A stretch of 64,000 nucleotides of DNA from Enterocloster bolteae (GTDB lineage Bacteria; Bacillota; Clostridia; Lachnospirales; Lachnospiraceae). The position numbers and the translations under genes were made by a program. Each line of letters starts with the position of its first letter. The stretch's first letter is position 1. The stretch is taken from positions 3,534,001 through 3,598,000 of the forward strand of contig NZ_CP022464.2 of NCBI RefSeq assembly GCF_002234575.2, read 5' to 3'. The notes below the pieces were generated by a model. That model was not told the DNA's origin, searched no databases, and saw only the letters and a list, made by a program, of their open reading frames with translations. This document shows, in pieces, positions 7,923 through 15,647 of the stretch.

Positions 7923-8384
7923 CTACAGATACATTTCCCTGTCTGTTTCCTTTTTTCCTCCCGGGCCTATGTAGACAGATTCATCAAAGGCCAGAATTAA
8001 CAGGAATATGGGGGTAAGGAAAGTAAGCCCCAGCGCATACCCTACCCCATGTCCAAAGGAATAGGACATCTTAACGGATATCAGAATATGCATAACCGAA
8101 ACGCCGAAATAAGCCAGTTGGGCCGCCATGGCGCCGGGACCGGACACAAACCGCAAGGACGCAGCAATCAATGCCATGATGAGCCACAGGACAAACATCC
8201 TGTTATTCCAGAAAAGCTTATACTCTATATAGGTGCCGTAAAACGGTATCAGGGCTTTCCATCCTGCTTCCCCTGCCTTTCTGAATATCATCCAGTAAGC
8301 CAGGATGTAGAGGACAAGCACCACCGCAATTACAAACATAAAAATCAGCGACATCCCCATGAGCAGTATACTCAGTTCTTTCAA
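7923..8384 (-). CDS. Small integral membrane protein, DUF5684-like
   Basis: A 153-residue hydrophobic protein with about four membrane helices (roughly 6-33, 60-80, 85-105 and 112-132). The segment FRKAGEAGWKALIPFYGTYIEYKLFW after the first helix is the pattern of small clostridial DUF5684 proteins, often loosely labelled signal-peptidase-like. No catalytic Ser/Lys pair is visible, so I assign no enzyme activity. The start chosen is a TTG at 8384 behind GGCGGG; an ATG eight codons in is possible but has no ribosome site. Its 3' end faces the pyrBI/IS region convergently. Confidence 0.7.
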   Translation of the reverse strand: MKELSILLMGMSLIFMFVIAVVLVLYILAYWMIFRKAGEAGWKALIPFYGTYIEYKLFWNNRMFVLWLIMALIAASLRFVSGPGAMAAQLAYFGVSVMHILISVKMSYSFGHGVGYALGLTFLTPIFLLILAFDESVYIGPGGKKETDREMYL

Positions 8385-8413
8385 AAAAGCACCCGCCTTT
8401 CCAACTATATTCC

Positions 8414-8782
8414 CTACTTATCGGCAGGCACGATTTCCAGCCAGTAGCCGTCCGGGTCCTTGATAAAATAAATGCCCATGCCCGGATTCTCGTAGCAGAT
8501 GCAGCCCATCTCCTCATGGTGCTTGTGGGTGCCGTCAAAATCATCCACATGGAAGGCCAGGTGGAATTCGCACTCTCCCAGGTCATATGCTTCCTTCCTG
8601 TCCCGCAGCCAGGTTAACTCCAGGGTAAAATCCGTCACTCCGTCTCCCAGGTACACCAGCTTAAAGGAGCCGTCCGAAGCGTTCTTCTCCCTCACTGGTT
8701 CCAGATTCAGGGCCTCTTTATAAAAAGCAAGGCTCTTCTCCAAATCCAGCACATTAAAATTGAAATGGTTAAATGTAATCAT
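8414..8782 (-). CDS. VOC-family (glyoxalase-like) protein
   Basis: A 122-residue vicinal-oxygen-chelate protein with two beta-alpha-beta-beta-beta modules. The first starts ITFNHFNFNVLDLEKSLAFYKEAL, the second CEFHLAFHVDDFDGTHKHHEEMG and ends DPDGYWLEIVPADK. The two His and the C-terminal Glu are plausible metal ligands of the lactoylglutathione lyase type. Detoxification of methylglyoxal is possible, but VOC proteins have many substrates and this one is not fixed by sequence. The ribosome site is AGGGAGAG. Confidence 0.85.
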   Translation of the reverse strand: MITFNHFNFNVLDLEKSLAFYKEALNLEPVREKNASDGSFKLVYLGDGVTDFTLELTWLRDRKEAYDLGECEFHLAFHVDDFDGTHKHHEEMGCICYENPGMGIYFIKDPDGYWLEIVPADK

Positions 8783-8802
8783 AGGTCTCTCCCTTCTCTC
8801 TT

Positions 8803-8838
8803 TTTAAAACCGGCCTGCACCGCAGGATGCAGACCGGC
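8803..8838 (-). terminator. Intrinsic terminator of serS
   Basis: On the minus strand CCGGTCTGCATC and GGTGCAGGCCGG pair across a CTGC loop, followed by TTTTAAAAAG. It lies beyond the serS stop (8901) and before the VOC start (8782). Confidence 0.75.
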
Positions 8839-8840
8839 AA

Positions 8841-8891
8841 TTGTTTCACATGTTTAATTGTTTCACATGTTTCATTGTTTCACACGTTTGC
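8841..8891. repeat. 17-bp tandem repeat, three copies
   Basis: TTGTTTCACATGTTTAA-type units at 8841-8857, 8858-8874 and 8875-8891 (the third diverged), with a partial fourth leading into the serS stop codon. The tract lies between the serS stop and its terminator, so it is in the 3' untranslated RNA. Confidence 0.85.
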
Positions 8892-8900
8892 TTCGCATGT

Positions 8901-10190
8901 TTAGTTCTTGGGAACCATCATTTCCATGCCGCCCATGTAAGGACGCAGCACTTCCGGTATCTTCACACTGCCGTCTGCCTGAAGATTGTTTTCCAGGAAG
9001 GCGATCAGCATACGGGGAGGAGCCACCACGGTATTGTTCAGGGTGTGGGCCAGATACTTGCCTCCGTCCTCTCCCTGCACGCGGATTCTCAGACGGCGTG
9101 CCTGGGCATCTCCCAGATTGGAGCAGCTTCCCACCTCAAAATACTTCTTCTGCCTTGGGGACCATGCCTCCACGTCCACAGACTTCACCTTAAGGTCAGC
9201 CAGATCACCGGAGCAGCACTCCAGCGTGCGGACAGGAACATCTAAGGAGCGGAACAGATCCACGGTGTTCTGCCACAGCTTCTCATACCACATAGGGCTT
9301 TCCTCTGGCCTGCAGACTACAATCATCTCCTGCTTCTCAAACTGATGAATACGGTAAACGCCTCTCTCCTCGATTCCGTGGGCGCCTTTCTCCTTGCGGA
9401 AGCAAGGGGAATAGCTGGTCAGGGTCAGGGGAAGCTGCTGCTCCGGCGTGATGGTGTCGATAAATTTACCAATCATGGAGTGCTCGCTGGTACCAATCAG
9501 GTACAGGTCCTCTCCTTCAATCTTATACATCATGGCATCCATCTCAGCAAAGCTCATGACGCCTGTAACCACATTGCTGCGGATCATAAAGGGAGGTACA
9601 CAGTAGGTAAATCCGCGGTTAATCATGAAATCCCTTGCATAGGAAATCACTGCGGAATGAAGCCTGGCAATATCGCCCATCAGGTAATAGAAGCCGTTTC
9701 CTGCCACTCTTCTGGCTGCGTCAAGGTCGATACCGTTAAACCGCTCCATGATGTCTGTGTGGTAAGGAATCTCAAAATCCGGTACCACGGGATCGCCAAA
9801 ACGCTCCACTTCCACATTTTCACTGTCATCCTTGCCGATGGGCACGGTTGGGTCAATGATGTTGGGAATGGTCATCATGATTTTGGTAATCTTCTCAGAA
9901 AGCTGTCCTTCCTTTTCCTCCAGCTCTGCCAGACGTGCGGAATTGGCGCTGACCTCCTGCTTCACGGCCTCTGCCTCATCCTTTTTTCCCTGGCCCATCA
10001 GCATGCCAATCTGCTTGGACAACTTGTTGCGGCTGGCCCTTAAATCATCGGCTTCCTTCTGTGTCGCCCTTGCCTCTGTGTCCAGTGAAATCACTTCGTC
10101 CACCAGCGGCAGCTTGCTGTCCTGGAATTTATTCTTAATGTTCTGCTTTACAATGTCCGGGTTCTCTCTTACGAATCTTAAATCTAACAT
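8901..10190 (-). CDS. serS: Seryl-tRNA synthetase
   Basis: Class II synthetase that charges tRNA-Ser, 429 residues, normal length. The N-terminal long coiled-coil arm (about 30-105) binds the tRNA. The class II core shows the motif 2 region YSPCFRKEKGAHGIEERGVYRIHQFEK and the motif 3 region NNTVVAPPRMLIAFLENN. The start at 10190 follows AGGAGGAATACC; the in-frame extension upstream has no such site. No T-box leader was found in the roughly 150 bases before the gene, although T-boxes are common before synthetase genes in this phylum. Confidence 0.96.
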   Translation of the reverse strand: MLDLRFVRENPDIVKQNIKNKFQDSKLPLVDEVISLDTEARATQKEADDLRASRNKLSKQIGMLMGQGKKDEAEAVKQEVSANSARLAELEEKEGQLSEKITKIMMTIPNIIDPTVPIGKDDSENVEVERFGDPVVPDFEIPYHTDIMERFNGIDLDAARRVAGNGFYYLMGDIARLHSAVISYARDFMINRGFTYCVPPFMIRSNVVTGVMSFAEMDAMMYKIEGEDLYLIGTSEHSMIGKFIDTITPEQQLPLTLTSYSPCFRKEKGAHGIEERGVYRIHQFEKQEMIVVCRPEESPMWYEKLWQNTVDLFRSLDVPVRTLECCSGDLADLKVKSVDVEAWSPRQKKYFEVGSCSNLGDAQARRLRIRVQGEDGGKYLAHTLNNTVVAPPRMLIAFLENNLQADGSVKIPEVLRPYMGGMEMMVPKN

Positions 10191-10318
10191 GGTATTCCTC
10201 CTGGATTTCCTTGATATAATACCTTCCAATTCTGGACAGGTATTCCTGTACTGTTAAAGAGTATATAACATTTTACCAGGAAATAAAAGCCCTTTTTCTG
10301 TTTTTCCTGCTGCTGTAT

Positions 10319-10360
10319 TCCTACTGCTGCTTTCCTACTTCTGCTTTCCTACTTCTGCTT
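10319..10360. repeat. 14-bp tandem repeat, three copies, at the 3' end of the amidohydrolase gene
   Basis: Units of TCCTAC(T/G)(T/G)CTGCTT at 10319-10332, 10333-10346 and 10347-10360. The amidohydrolase stop codon (10349-10351) lies inside one unit, so the last two or three codons are repeat-derived. Confidence 0.75.
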
Positions 10361-11986
10361 TCCTTCCGTCTCTATGCTGTACCGGCATACGCCGTCCACA
10401 TAAGTGGCTTCCACCGGAATGCGGGCCAGCTCCTCAGGAGAGGTCTCAAAGGGATTGGCTCCCAGTATCACAAAATCTGCCAGCATCCCCGGAGCAATCC
10501 TCCCCTTCACATTTTCCTCAAAGGATGCATAGGCTCCCTCCGCGGTAAAGGAATCCAGGGCCTGTTTTATGTCCAGGGCCTGTTCCGGAAGGTAGGGGCC
10601 CACGTGATCCTTCACCGTTGTCCTGGTGACTGCGCACTGTATTCCCTTCATCACATCCGGCAGCTCCACCGGGCAGTCGGAGCCGTTGGAAGCATGGGTA
10701 GTCTCATAAAGGGTCCTGAAGTGATAGCTGGATGCCGCCCTCTCCTTTCCGATCCGTTCCTCCACGATATGGATGTCATAATCCAGGAAAATGGACTGGA
10801 AATATGCGTGGAGGGACAGTTTTGCAAACTTATCAAGCTGATCCGGCCTTGTAATCTGGCAGTGGACAATGCCGTGCCTGTGGTCCTTTCCGGGATGCCG
10901 TGCAAGGGCCTTTTCGTAGGCTGCCAGGATATCATCCAGAATTCCGTCCCCTATGGCATGGATGGCCACCTGCATTCCCTGGGAATCTGCATATTCCACC
11001 ATGTCTTCAAACTGCTGCCTGGTGAAAATGGGGATTCCCCTGGTGGATCCATCGTCTGTATATGGCTGGCTGAGATAGGCGCTCCTGGCTCCCAGGGAAC
11101 CGTCTCCCAGCATTTTAAGCGGGCCAATCTTAAACCAATGGTTTCCCCAGCCCGTGTTATACCCTTTTTCCACAAAGGCCTTCAGCCCGTCCAGGGTAGT
11201 AAACTGGGACTGTTCATAGACCCTGACCGTCATCCTTCCCTCTGCATCCAGTTCCCTGTATGCCTCCAGCACCCGCTCATAGGGAACATTGTTAAAAGCC
11301 AGCAAATCATCTGTCTGGGAGGAGGTGACTCCATAACGGTTGAGGGCTTTGGACGCTGCCAGTATCATCTCCTTTATGTCCTCTTTGGCGGGCTCAGGCA
11401 GGCATCCGTATATCAGGTCCATTGCATTTTCCCGGAATATCCCGTTAGGCTCGCCGCTTTCATCCACCTCATAGAGCCCGCCTTCCACCTGGGGCGTGTT
11501 TCCTGTGATGCCGGCCAGCCGGAGAGCCATGGTATTTACCACACAGGCATGGCCGCAGGTTCTGGTAAGGCAGATGGGATGCTCCGTGGATATCATATCC
11601 AGGTCACGGCGGTTGGGAAACCGCCTTTCATCCTCAAAGTAATCGTGGTTCCATCCTCTTCCCCTTACCCAGGTGCCGGGCTTTGGGGACTGCTCCCGGA
11701 TAAATTCCTTCATATATTCCTTCATCCCTGACAGGGACTGGGTGTGCTGTGACAAATCCGCTGCGCCAAGGGCATTTCCATAGTTCAAAAGGTGCATGTG
11801 GGAATCATTAAAGCCCGCGCACACAAATCTTCCCTTTAAGTCCGTTACCTCATCTCCCGGTTCCTTCATGGCCAGGGCGTCTTCGTCGCTGCCTGTGCAT
11901 ATAAATCTTCCATCCTCCACCACAAAGGCCCGGCACAGGGGAAGCTCCCCAGTGTATACGGCTCCATTCCGGTATATTGTCCTCAT
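10349..11986 (-). CDS. YtcJ-type metal-dependent amidohydrolase
   Basis: A 545-residue member of amidohydrolase family 3. The N-terminal metal motif HMHL occurs in NDSHMHLLNYG, with a later VAIHAIGDG His and a C-terminal SDCPVELPD Asp. The segment GWNHDYFEDERRFPNRRDLD is typical of YtcJ proteins. It should hydrolyse an amide or imide bond, substrate unknown. The start chosen is the ATG at 11986 behind GGGGAGGGACGAC, 14 bases after the stop of the symporter gene, so both are on one message under the lysine riboswitch at 13586-13803. That context hints at an amino-acid-derived substrate, which is inference. Confidence 0.88.
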   Translation of the reverse strand: MRTIYRNGAVYTGELPLCRAFVVEDGRFICTGSDEDALAMKEPGDEVTDLKGRFVCAGFNDSHMHLLNYGNALGAADLSQHTQSLSGMKEYMKEFIREQSPKPGTWVRGRGWNHDYFEDERRFPNRRDLDMISTEHPICLTRTCGHACVVNTMALRLAGITGNTPQVEGGLYEVDESGEPNGIFRENAMDLIYGCLPEPAKEDIKEMILAASKALNRYGVTSSQTDDLLAFNNVPYERVLEAYRELDAEGRMTVRVYEQSQFTTLDGLKAFVEKGYNTGWGNHWFKIGPLKMLGDGSLGARSAYLSQPYTDDGSTRGIPIFTRQQFEDMVEYADSQGMQVAIHAIGDGILDDILAAYEKALARHPGKDHRHGIVHCQITRPDQLDKFAKLSLHAYFQSIFLDYDIHIVEERIGKERAASSYHFRTLYETTHASNGSDCPVELPDVMKGIQCAVTRTTVKDHVGPYLPEQALDIKQALDSFTAEGAYASFEENVKGRIAPGMLADFVILGANPFETSPEELARIPVEATYVDGVCRYSIETEGKQK

Positions 11987-11999
11987 GTCGTCCCTCCCC

Positions 12000-13466
12000 T
12001 TATTCTGCCTTCTCCAGCTTCTTTTTATCCTCATAAAACAGCGGCATATCCTTATCCTCCAGTGTTCCGATGTTCATATAGCGGGCCTTGTAATCCTTCA
12101 GAAGCCTGAAATATGTGCCTGACAGTATAAGAACCACGAACACATTGATGAAAGTTGGGATACCGCTGGTGATGTCCACCAGGGTCCATATGCTCAAATC
12201 ACCCACATGAATCAGGTAAAGGGTGAGCAAAAAGGGAGGTAGGGCATAAAAATACTTGAACATGCGCAGCAGCCATTTCTTCACCGTGGGATGGTTCATA
12301 GCCAGATGGCGCAGGGTTGCCTCATAGTACACATACCATCCGCCGGAAGTGGTCACGGAGAAGATCACCATGGTGGCTGTCATGAACACAGTTCCGAAAA
12401 ATCCCAGATTGTTCTGGAACACGTTAAGGGCAAGGGTTGCATTGGTTGCCCCGGAGGTCCATTCACCGGTAATCAGCACGCTGAGCGCCGTAATGGTACA
12501 CACAATGAAGGTGTCCACAAATACCTCAAAGGATCCCCAGAGCCCCTGCTCCACGGGATGACGTGTCTTGCTGGAGGCGTGGACCATAGGGCTTGTACCC
12601 CAGCCGGCCTCATTGGAATAAACACTTCTCTGCATGCCGGTGGCAATGGCCTTGGACACCGTGACTCCGGCGAACCCGCCCATGGCAGCTGTCCCAGTAA
12701 AGGCCTGGGTAAAGATAGAGACAATGGTGGGAATCAGGTTGCCGATGTTCAGCACAATGATTACCAGGCCGAATATCAGGTACCCCAGACTCATAACCGG
12801 CACCAGCTTCACAAATATCTTGCTTAAATTCTTAACCCCTCTCCAGATCAGGGCATAGATAAACACCACTAACAGCAGGGACGCCAGCTCCTGGGGAATT
12901 CCAAAGGACTGGGCCAGCACTTCCGATGTGGTAAAGTTGGAGGCGCTGATAAAAAAGGTGGAAAAGATGCCGAGGCCGAACACAAAAGCCAGCGGAAGCC
13001 ATTTCTTACCCCAATGGCGCTCCTCCCCAAGTCCGTACTCCATGTAATAGGTGGGTCCTCCGTATGGATTTCCCTCCTCGTCCGTGCGGCGGTAATACAC
13101 GGCCAGAGTAACCTCCACCTGCTTAATTAACATGCCCATGAAGGCTGTCAGCCACATCCAGAGCACGGCTCCAGGCCCGCCTGTGGTAACAGCTGTGGCC
13201 ACGCCGGCAATATTGCCAAAGCCCACAGAACCGCCTACGGCTGTTGCGATGGCTTCATAAGGGCTTAAAAGACCCTTGTCGTTTTCATCGGTGACATGGT
13301 CCTTTCTCAGGATACATCCAAGGGTCCGTTTAAATATGTACCCCAGATGGCATACCTGAAAAAAACCGGATCGGACCGTCACGTAGATACCCGTAATGAT
13401 AATAAGCGCAATCAGAGGCGGCCCCCATATGATTTCACCGTTTAGCCAGTTTAAAAATTCTGTCAT
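12000..13466 (-). CDS. Sodium:amino acid symporter, AGCS family
   Basis: A 488-residue membrane carrier of the alanine/glycine:cation symporter family (AlsT/DagA type), with about ten membrane helices. Family segments are visible: SVGFGNIAGVATAVTTGGPGAVLWMW, YGGPTYYMEYGL, and SVYSNEAGWGTSPMVHASSKT, the sodium/substrate region. Family members usually import alanine or glycine with sodium. Here a lysine riboswitch and its terminator sit directly upstream, so transcription should fall when lysine is plentiful. That suggests lysine or a related compound as substrate, but the sequence alone does not prove a specificity switch. It is cotranscribed with the amidohydrolase. Confidence 0.92.
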   Translation of the reverse strand: MTEFLNWLNGEIIWGPPLIALIIITGIYVTVRSGFFQVCHLGYIFKRTLGCILRKDHVTDENDKGLLSPYEAIATAVGGSVGFGNIAGVATAVTTGGPGAVLWMWLTAFMGMLIKQVEVTLAVYYRRTDEEGNPYGGPTYYMEYGLGEERHWGKKWLPLAFVFGLGIFSTFFISASNFTTSEVLAQSFGIPQELASLLLVVFIYALIWRGVKNLSKIFVKLVPVMSLGYLIFGLVIIVLNIGNLIPTIVSIFTQAFTGTAAMGGFAGVTVSKAIATGMQRSVYSNEAGWGTSPMVHASSKTRHPVEQGLWGSFEVFVDTFIVCTITALSVLITGEWTSGATNATLALNVFQNNLGFFGTVFMTATMVIFSVTTSGGWYVYYEATLRHLAMNHPTVKKWLLRMFKYFYALPPFLLTLYLIHVGDLSIWTLVDITSGIPTFINVFVVLILSGTYFRLLKDYKARYMNIGTLEDKDMPLFYEDKKKLEKAE

Positions 13467-13520
13467 TCTTTACTTCCCCCTATTGGTTCTGGATTGCGAT
13501 ATCATGGCTGTCCGGCACAA

Positions 13521-13555
13521 TATACAAAAAGCAATGACCCCAGGCCATTGCTTTC
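13521..13555 (-). terminator. Terminator of the lysine riboswitch expression platform
   Basis: On the minus strand AAAGCAATGG and the complementary TCATTGCTTT (with a GCCTGGGG middle) form a hairpin followed by TTTTTGTATA. It lies between the aptamer and the symporter start codon, as expected for transcription attenuation. Confidence 0.85.
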
Positions 13556-13585
13556 CATAATCACATATCTGCTTAAGAAAATCCA

Positions 13586-13803
13586 GCCAATAGCGCCACC
13601 ACTTTAAAAAGTGAGAGTACGCAGCCTGTTAGACTGCATCCCAACACATTCCGCCGGCAGACAGAATCCGTTTCGGCAGTAATCCCTTTCCCTGTGTGCT
13701 CCGGCCCGCCGGCCTCCGGGACAAAATCCCCTCTGTCCGCCACCCTGGGGATGGCATCCATTATCACACAGATACTAATGCTTACTGCGCCTCTATCGCA
13801 TCC
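13586..13803 (-). promoter_or_regulatory. Lysine riboswitch (L-box) aptamer
   Basis: The minus strand carries the conserved L-box blocks in order: GATAGAGGCGC, AGTA, a P2 stem CTGTGTG/CACACAG, GGGAAAGGGATTACTGCCGAA, TTGGGATGCAG-TCTAAC-AGGCTGCG, a small CACTTTTTAAAGTG hairpin, and the closing GGCGCTATTGGC that pairs with the first block. The order and spacing match the Bacillus lysC leader. Bound lysine should favour the terminator at 13521-13555 and switch off the AGCS symporter and amidohydrolase. The P2 arm is longer than usual, with an added GC-rich segment. A glycine riboswitch was considered and excluded. Confidence 0.9.
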
Positions 13804-13825
13804 TATATTTTAATATTGCCTTAAC

Positions 13826-13854
13826 ATCATACTATTTAAGGCTGAAACTGTCAA
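13826..13854 (-). promoter_or_regulatory. Promoter of the lysine-riboswitch operon
   Basis: The minus strand has TTGACA (13854-13849), exactly 17 bases, then TATGAT (13831-13826). Transcription would start about 20 bases before the aptamer. Confidence 0.85.
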
Positions 13855-13905
13855 CGTTTTTCGACATTTCCTGACCGGCCCTGACTGGCTGCGCTTTCTG
13901 CGGTT

Positions 13906-14041
13906 GTCCCGCCTCATGCCAGCTGTCCTGCATCCTGCCAGCTTGTCCCGCCTCACGCCTGCTGTCCTGCCTCACACCTGCTGTCCACCGCGCGGACCAG
14001 CTTTCCTGCCTCATGCCTTCTGTCCACTGCGCGGACCAGCA
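13906..14041. repeat. Tandem repeat tract over the 3' end of the pyridoxal kinase gene
   Basis: Four 19-20-bp units beginning GTCC(T/C)GC start at 13906, 13925, 13945 and 13964. They merge into a 39-bp-period duplication around CTGTCCAC(C/T)GCGCGGACCAG (near 13981 and 14020). The kinase stop codon (13953-13955) is inside the third unit. The tract continues past the gene, so repeat-number changes would alter the protein C-terminus. Confidence 0.8.
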
Positions 14042-14858
14042 CATCCATCAGCTCCTCAAAGCACACGCCATTGGCAATGGGGATGTCAAGCTCCTCCGAC
14101 CTGGCGATGCAGGCTTTTACAAATGAGGCAGCCAGACGCACAGCGCTGTCCAGACTCCATCCCCTTACGGCAGCCGCCGACACTACGGAGGAGAATACAT
14201 CCCCTGTTCCCGGCCGCTCATGGCCCACGCGCCTGGTTCTGGGGAAAGCTGTCCGCTCTCCCTCAGCCACCACATTCATAATATAGCCGCCCTGGTTCAC
14301 ACCTGTAATAACCACGCATTTCGGCCCCATGGCCTGGATTTCCCCGGCCAGCTGCCCCAGCTCTTTCCTGCTCCATCCATCCTTTCGGTAGGTCCGTCCT
14401 GTCAGGATACACGCCTCTGTCAGATTAGGAGTCACAATATCACCCATGGATACCAGCTCCTTCATGCGGCTGCACATGGCCGGCGTATAGGTGGCGTAGG
14501 TCTCCCCGTGGTCTCCCATAATCGGGTCTATGATTACCTTTGTATCCTCCTGCCCGAACTGCCGTATAACATCCATCACAATCTCAATCTGCGCCTCGGA
14601 ACCCAAAAAACCGCTGACAATACCGTCAAAGGTCAGCTCCAGCTCCTTCCACTTGTGAATAAACTCCCCCATCTTCTCCGTGTAGTCGTCAAAGAAGTAG
14701 ACCGGGAATCCTGTGTGGTTGGACAAAATGGAGGTGGGGATGGGGCAGCACTGGACCTTCATCGCAGATAAAATGGGAATAGCCACTGTCAAAGAACAGC
14801 GGCCGTATCCGGATAAATCATTAACCATAGCAATCTTTTTCTGTCGGTAAGCACTCAT
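13953..14858 (-). CDS. Pyridoxal/pyridoxamine kinase
   Basis: A PdxY/PdxK-type kinase (ribokinase fold) that phosphorylates vitamin B6 vitamers, about 301 residues from the ATG at 14858 behind AGGAGATTTGAC. Visible motifs are the N-terminal MVNDLSGYGRCSL, the DPIMGDHGETYATYTPAM segment, and the C-terminal anion-hole RPGTGDVFSSVV with its catalytic Asp. The last about 25 residues (VRAVD-R-EAG, twice) are encoded by the repeat tract and lie outside the kinase fold. The gene starts 13 bases after an ECF transporter S component, which suggests joint B6 uptake and trapping. Confidence 0.9.
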   Translation of the reverse strand: MSAYRQKKIAMVNDLSGYGRCSLTVAIPILSAMKVQCCPIPTSILSNHTGFPVYFFDDYTEKMGEFIHKWKELELTFDGIVSGFLGSEAQIEIVMDVIRQFGQEDTKVIIDPIMGDHGETYATYTPAMCSRMKELVSMGDIVTPNLTEACILTGRTYRKDGWSRKELGQLAGEIQAMGPKCVVITGVNQGGYIMNVVAEGERTAFPRTRRVGHERPGTGDVFSSVVSAAAVRGWSLDSAVRLAASFVKACIARSEELDIPIANGVCFEELMDVLVRAVDRRHEAGKLVRAVDSRCEAGQQA

Positions 14859-14871
14859 GTCAAATCTCCTG

Positions 14872-15492
14872 TCATCTGAACCGGTCAAAGAGTCCGGATC
14901 TTATAAGTGTACTGCGAAGGGGCATGTAGATGACTACCGCCGCAGCGGCAGACGTCACCGCATTGATGGAGGTGGAGGCAATGTTCCATGCCAGCACCAG
15001 ATCCGCTGCCGGTTTGCCCAGAATCGCCAGCTTGTAAAAATATCCCACCAAGGGATCAAATATCACGTTGAACAGCAGACCGCAGACAGAGGCCGCCACA
15101 ACAAAGCGGAACACATGCCTCTTGTCAGAACTCTCATTGATTCTGCCAATCTTGTGAGCCACCAGACCGGTTATCAGACCGATACACAGCTTCAGCAGGA
15201 AGGTTTTCGGCGCGTACACCACATAGATGGGGTCAAACAAATCTCCGATGGTCATTCCCAGGGCCCCGCCTAATCCTCCGTAAAAGCCTCCCAATATCAG
15301 GGCTCCCAGGACGCAGACCGCATTGCCCAGATGAATGGAGGTGGCGTCTCCTCCGGGAAGGGTAATCTTAATCTGCAAAAATGTAAAAACCACATAGGAT
15401 AATGCTGCAAACAGGCCGGTCAGGGCCAGCTTGTATATACGGCTGTCTTCCAGGCCCCTGTGGCCTGCTGTCACTGCACTGGATGTCTTCAT
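14872..15492 (-). CDS. ECF transporter substrate-binding S component, probably for vitamin B6
   Basis: A 206-residue membrane protein with about six helices, the S component fold of energy-coupling-factor importers. It uses a shared EcfA/EcfA'/EcfT module encoded elsewhere. The N-terminal LALTGLFAALSYVVFTFLQI has the Ala-rich helix that contacts EcfT, and GGDATSIHLGNAVCVLGALILGGFYGG follows. The family alone would allow folate, thiamine or pyridoxine. The adjoining pyridoxal kinase favours a B6 vitamer, as proposed for the PdxU/PdxU2 groups; this is inference. The start follows GAGGAGAG. Confidence 0.82.
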   Translation of the reverse strand: MKTSSAVTAGHRGLEDSRIYKLALTGLFAALSYVVFTFLQIKITLPGGDATSIHLGNAVCVLGALILGGFYGGLGGALGMTIGDLFDPIYVVYAPKTFLLKLCIGLITGLVAHKIGRINESSDKRHVFRFVVAASVCGLLFNVIFDPLVGYFYKLAILGKPAADLVLAWNIASTSINAVTSAAAAVVIYMPLRSTLIRSGLFDRFR

Positions 15493-15647
15493 ACAAATTC
15501 TCTCCTCATATTGTAGATTTCTTACCGGAACAACTGCATTCGTTCATGCCACCTATGGTATCACTAAAGTGGAATGTTTTAAATATCCAGTTTGAGAAGT
15601 TTTGGCCAGTCCAGTTCTGTGGAAGAAAAATCCTTTTGTCCGGGTTG

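Noticed and set aside
10191..10348. T-box leader for serS
   Set aside because: The gap is too short and no specifier stem or AGGGTGGNACCGCG box is present.
10604..11731. Long plus-strand frame opposite the amidohydrolase
   Set aside because: No recognisable protein pattern and no ribosome site; the minus-strand gene is well supported.
13573..13767. A 64-codon open frame upstream of the AGCS symporter
   Set aside because: It lies inside the lysine riboswitch aptamer and has no ribosome site; the conserved RNA blocks explain the sequence.
13586..13803. Glycine riboswitch, expected for an AGCS gene, because GGACAGAG is present
   Set aside because: The order of blocks is wrong for a glycine aptamer and the L-box signatures are complete.
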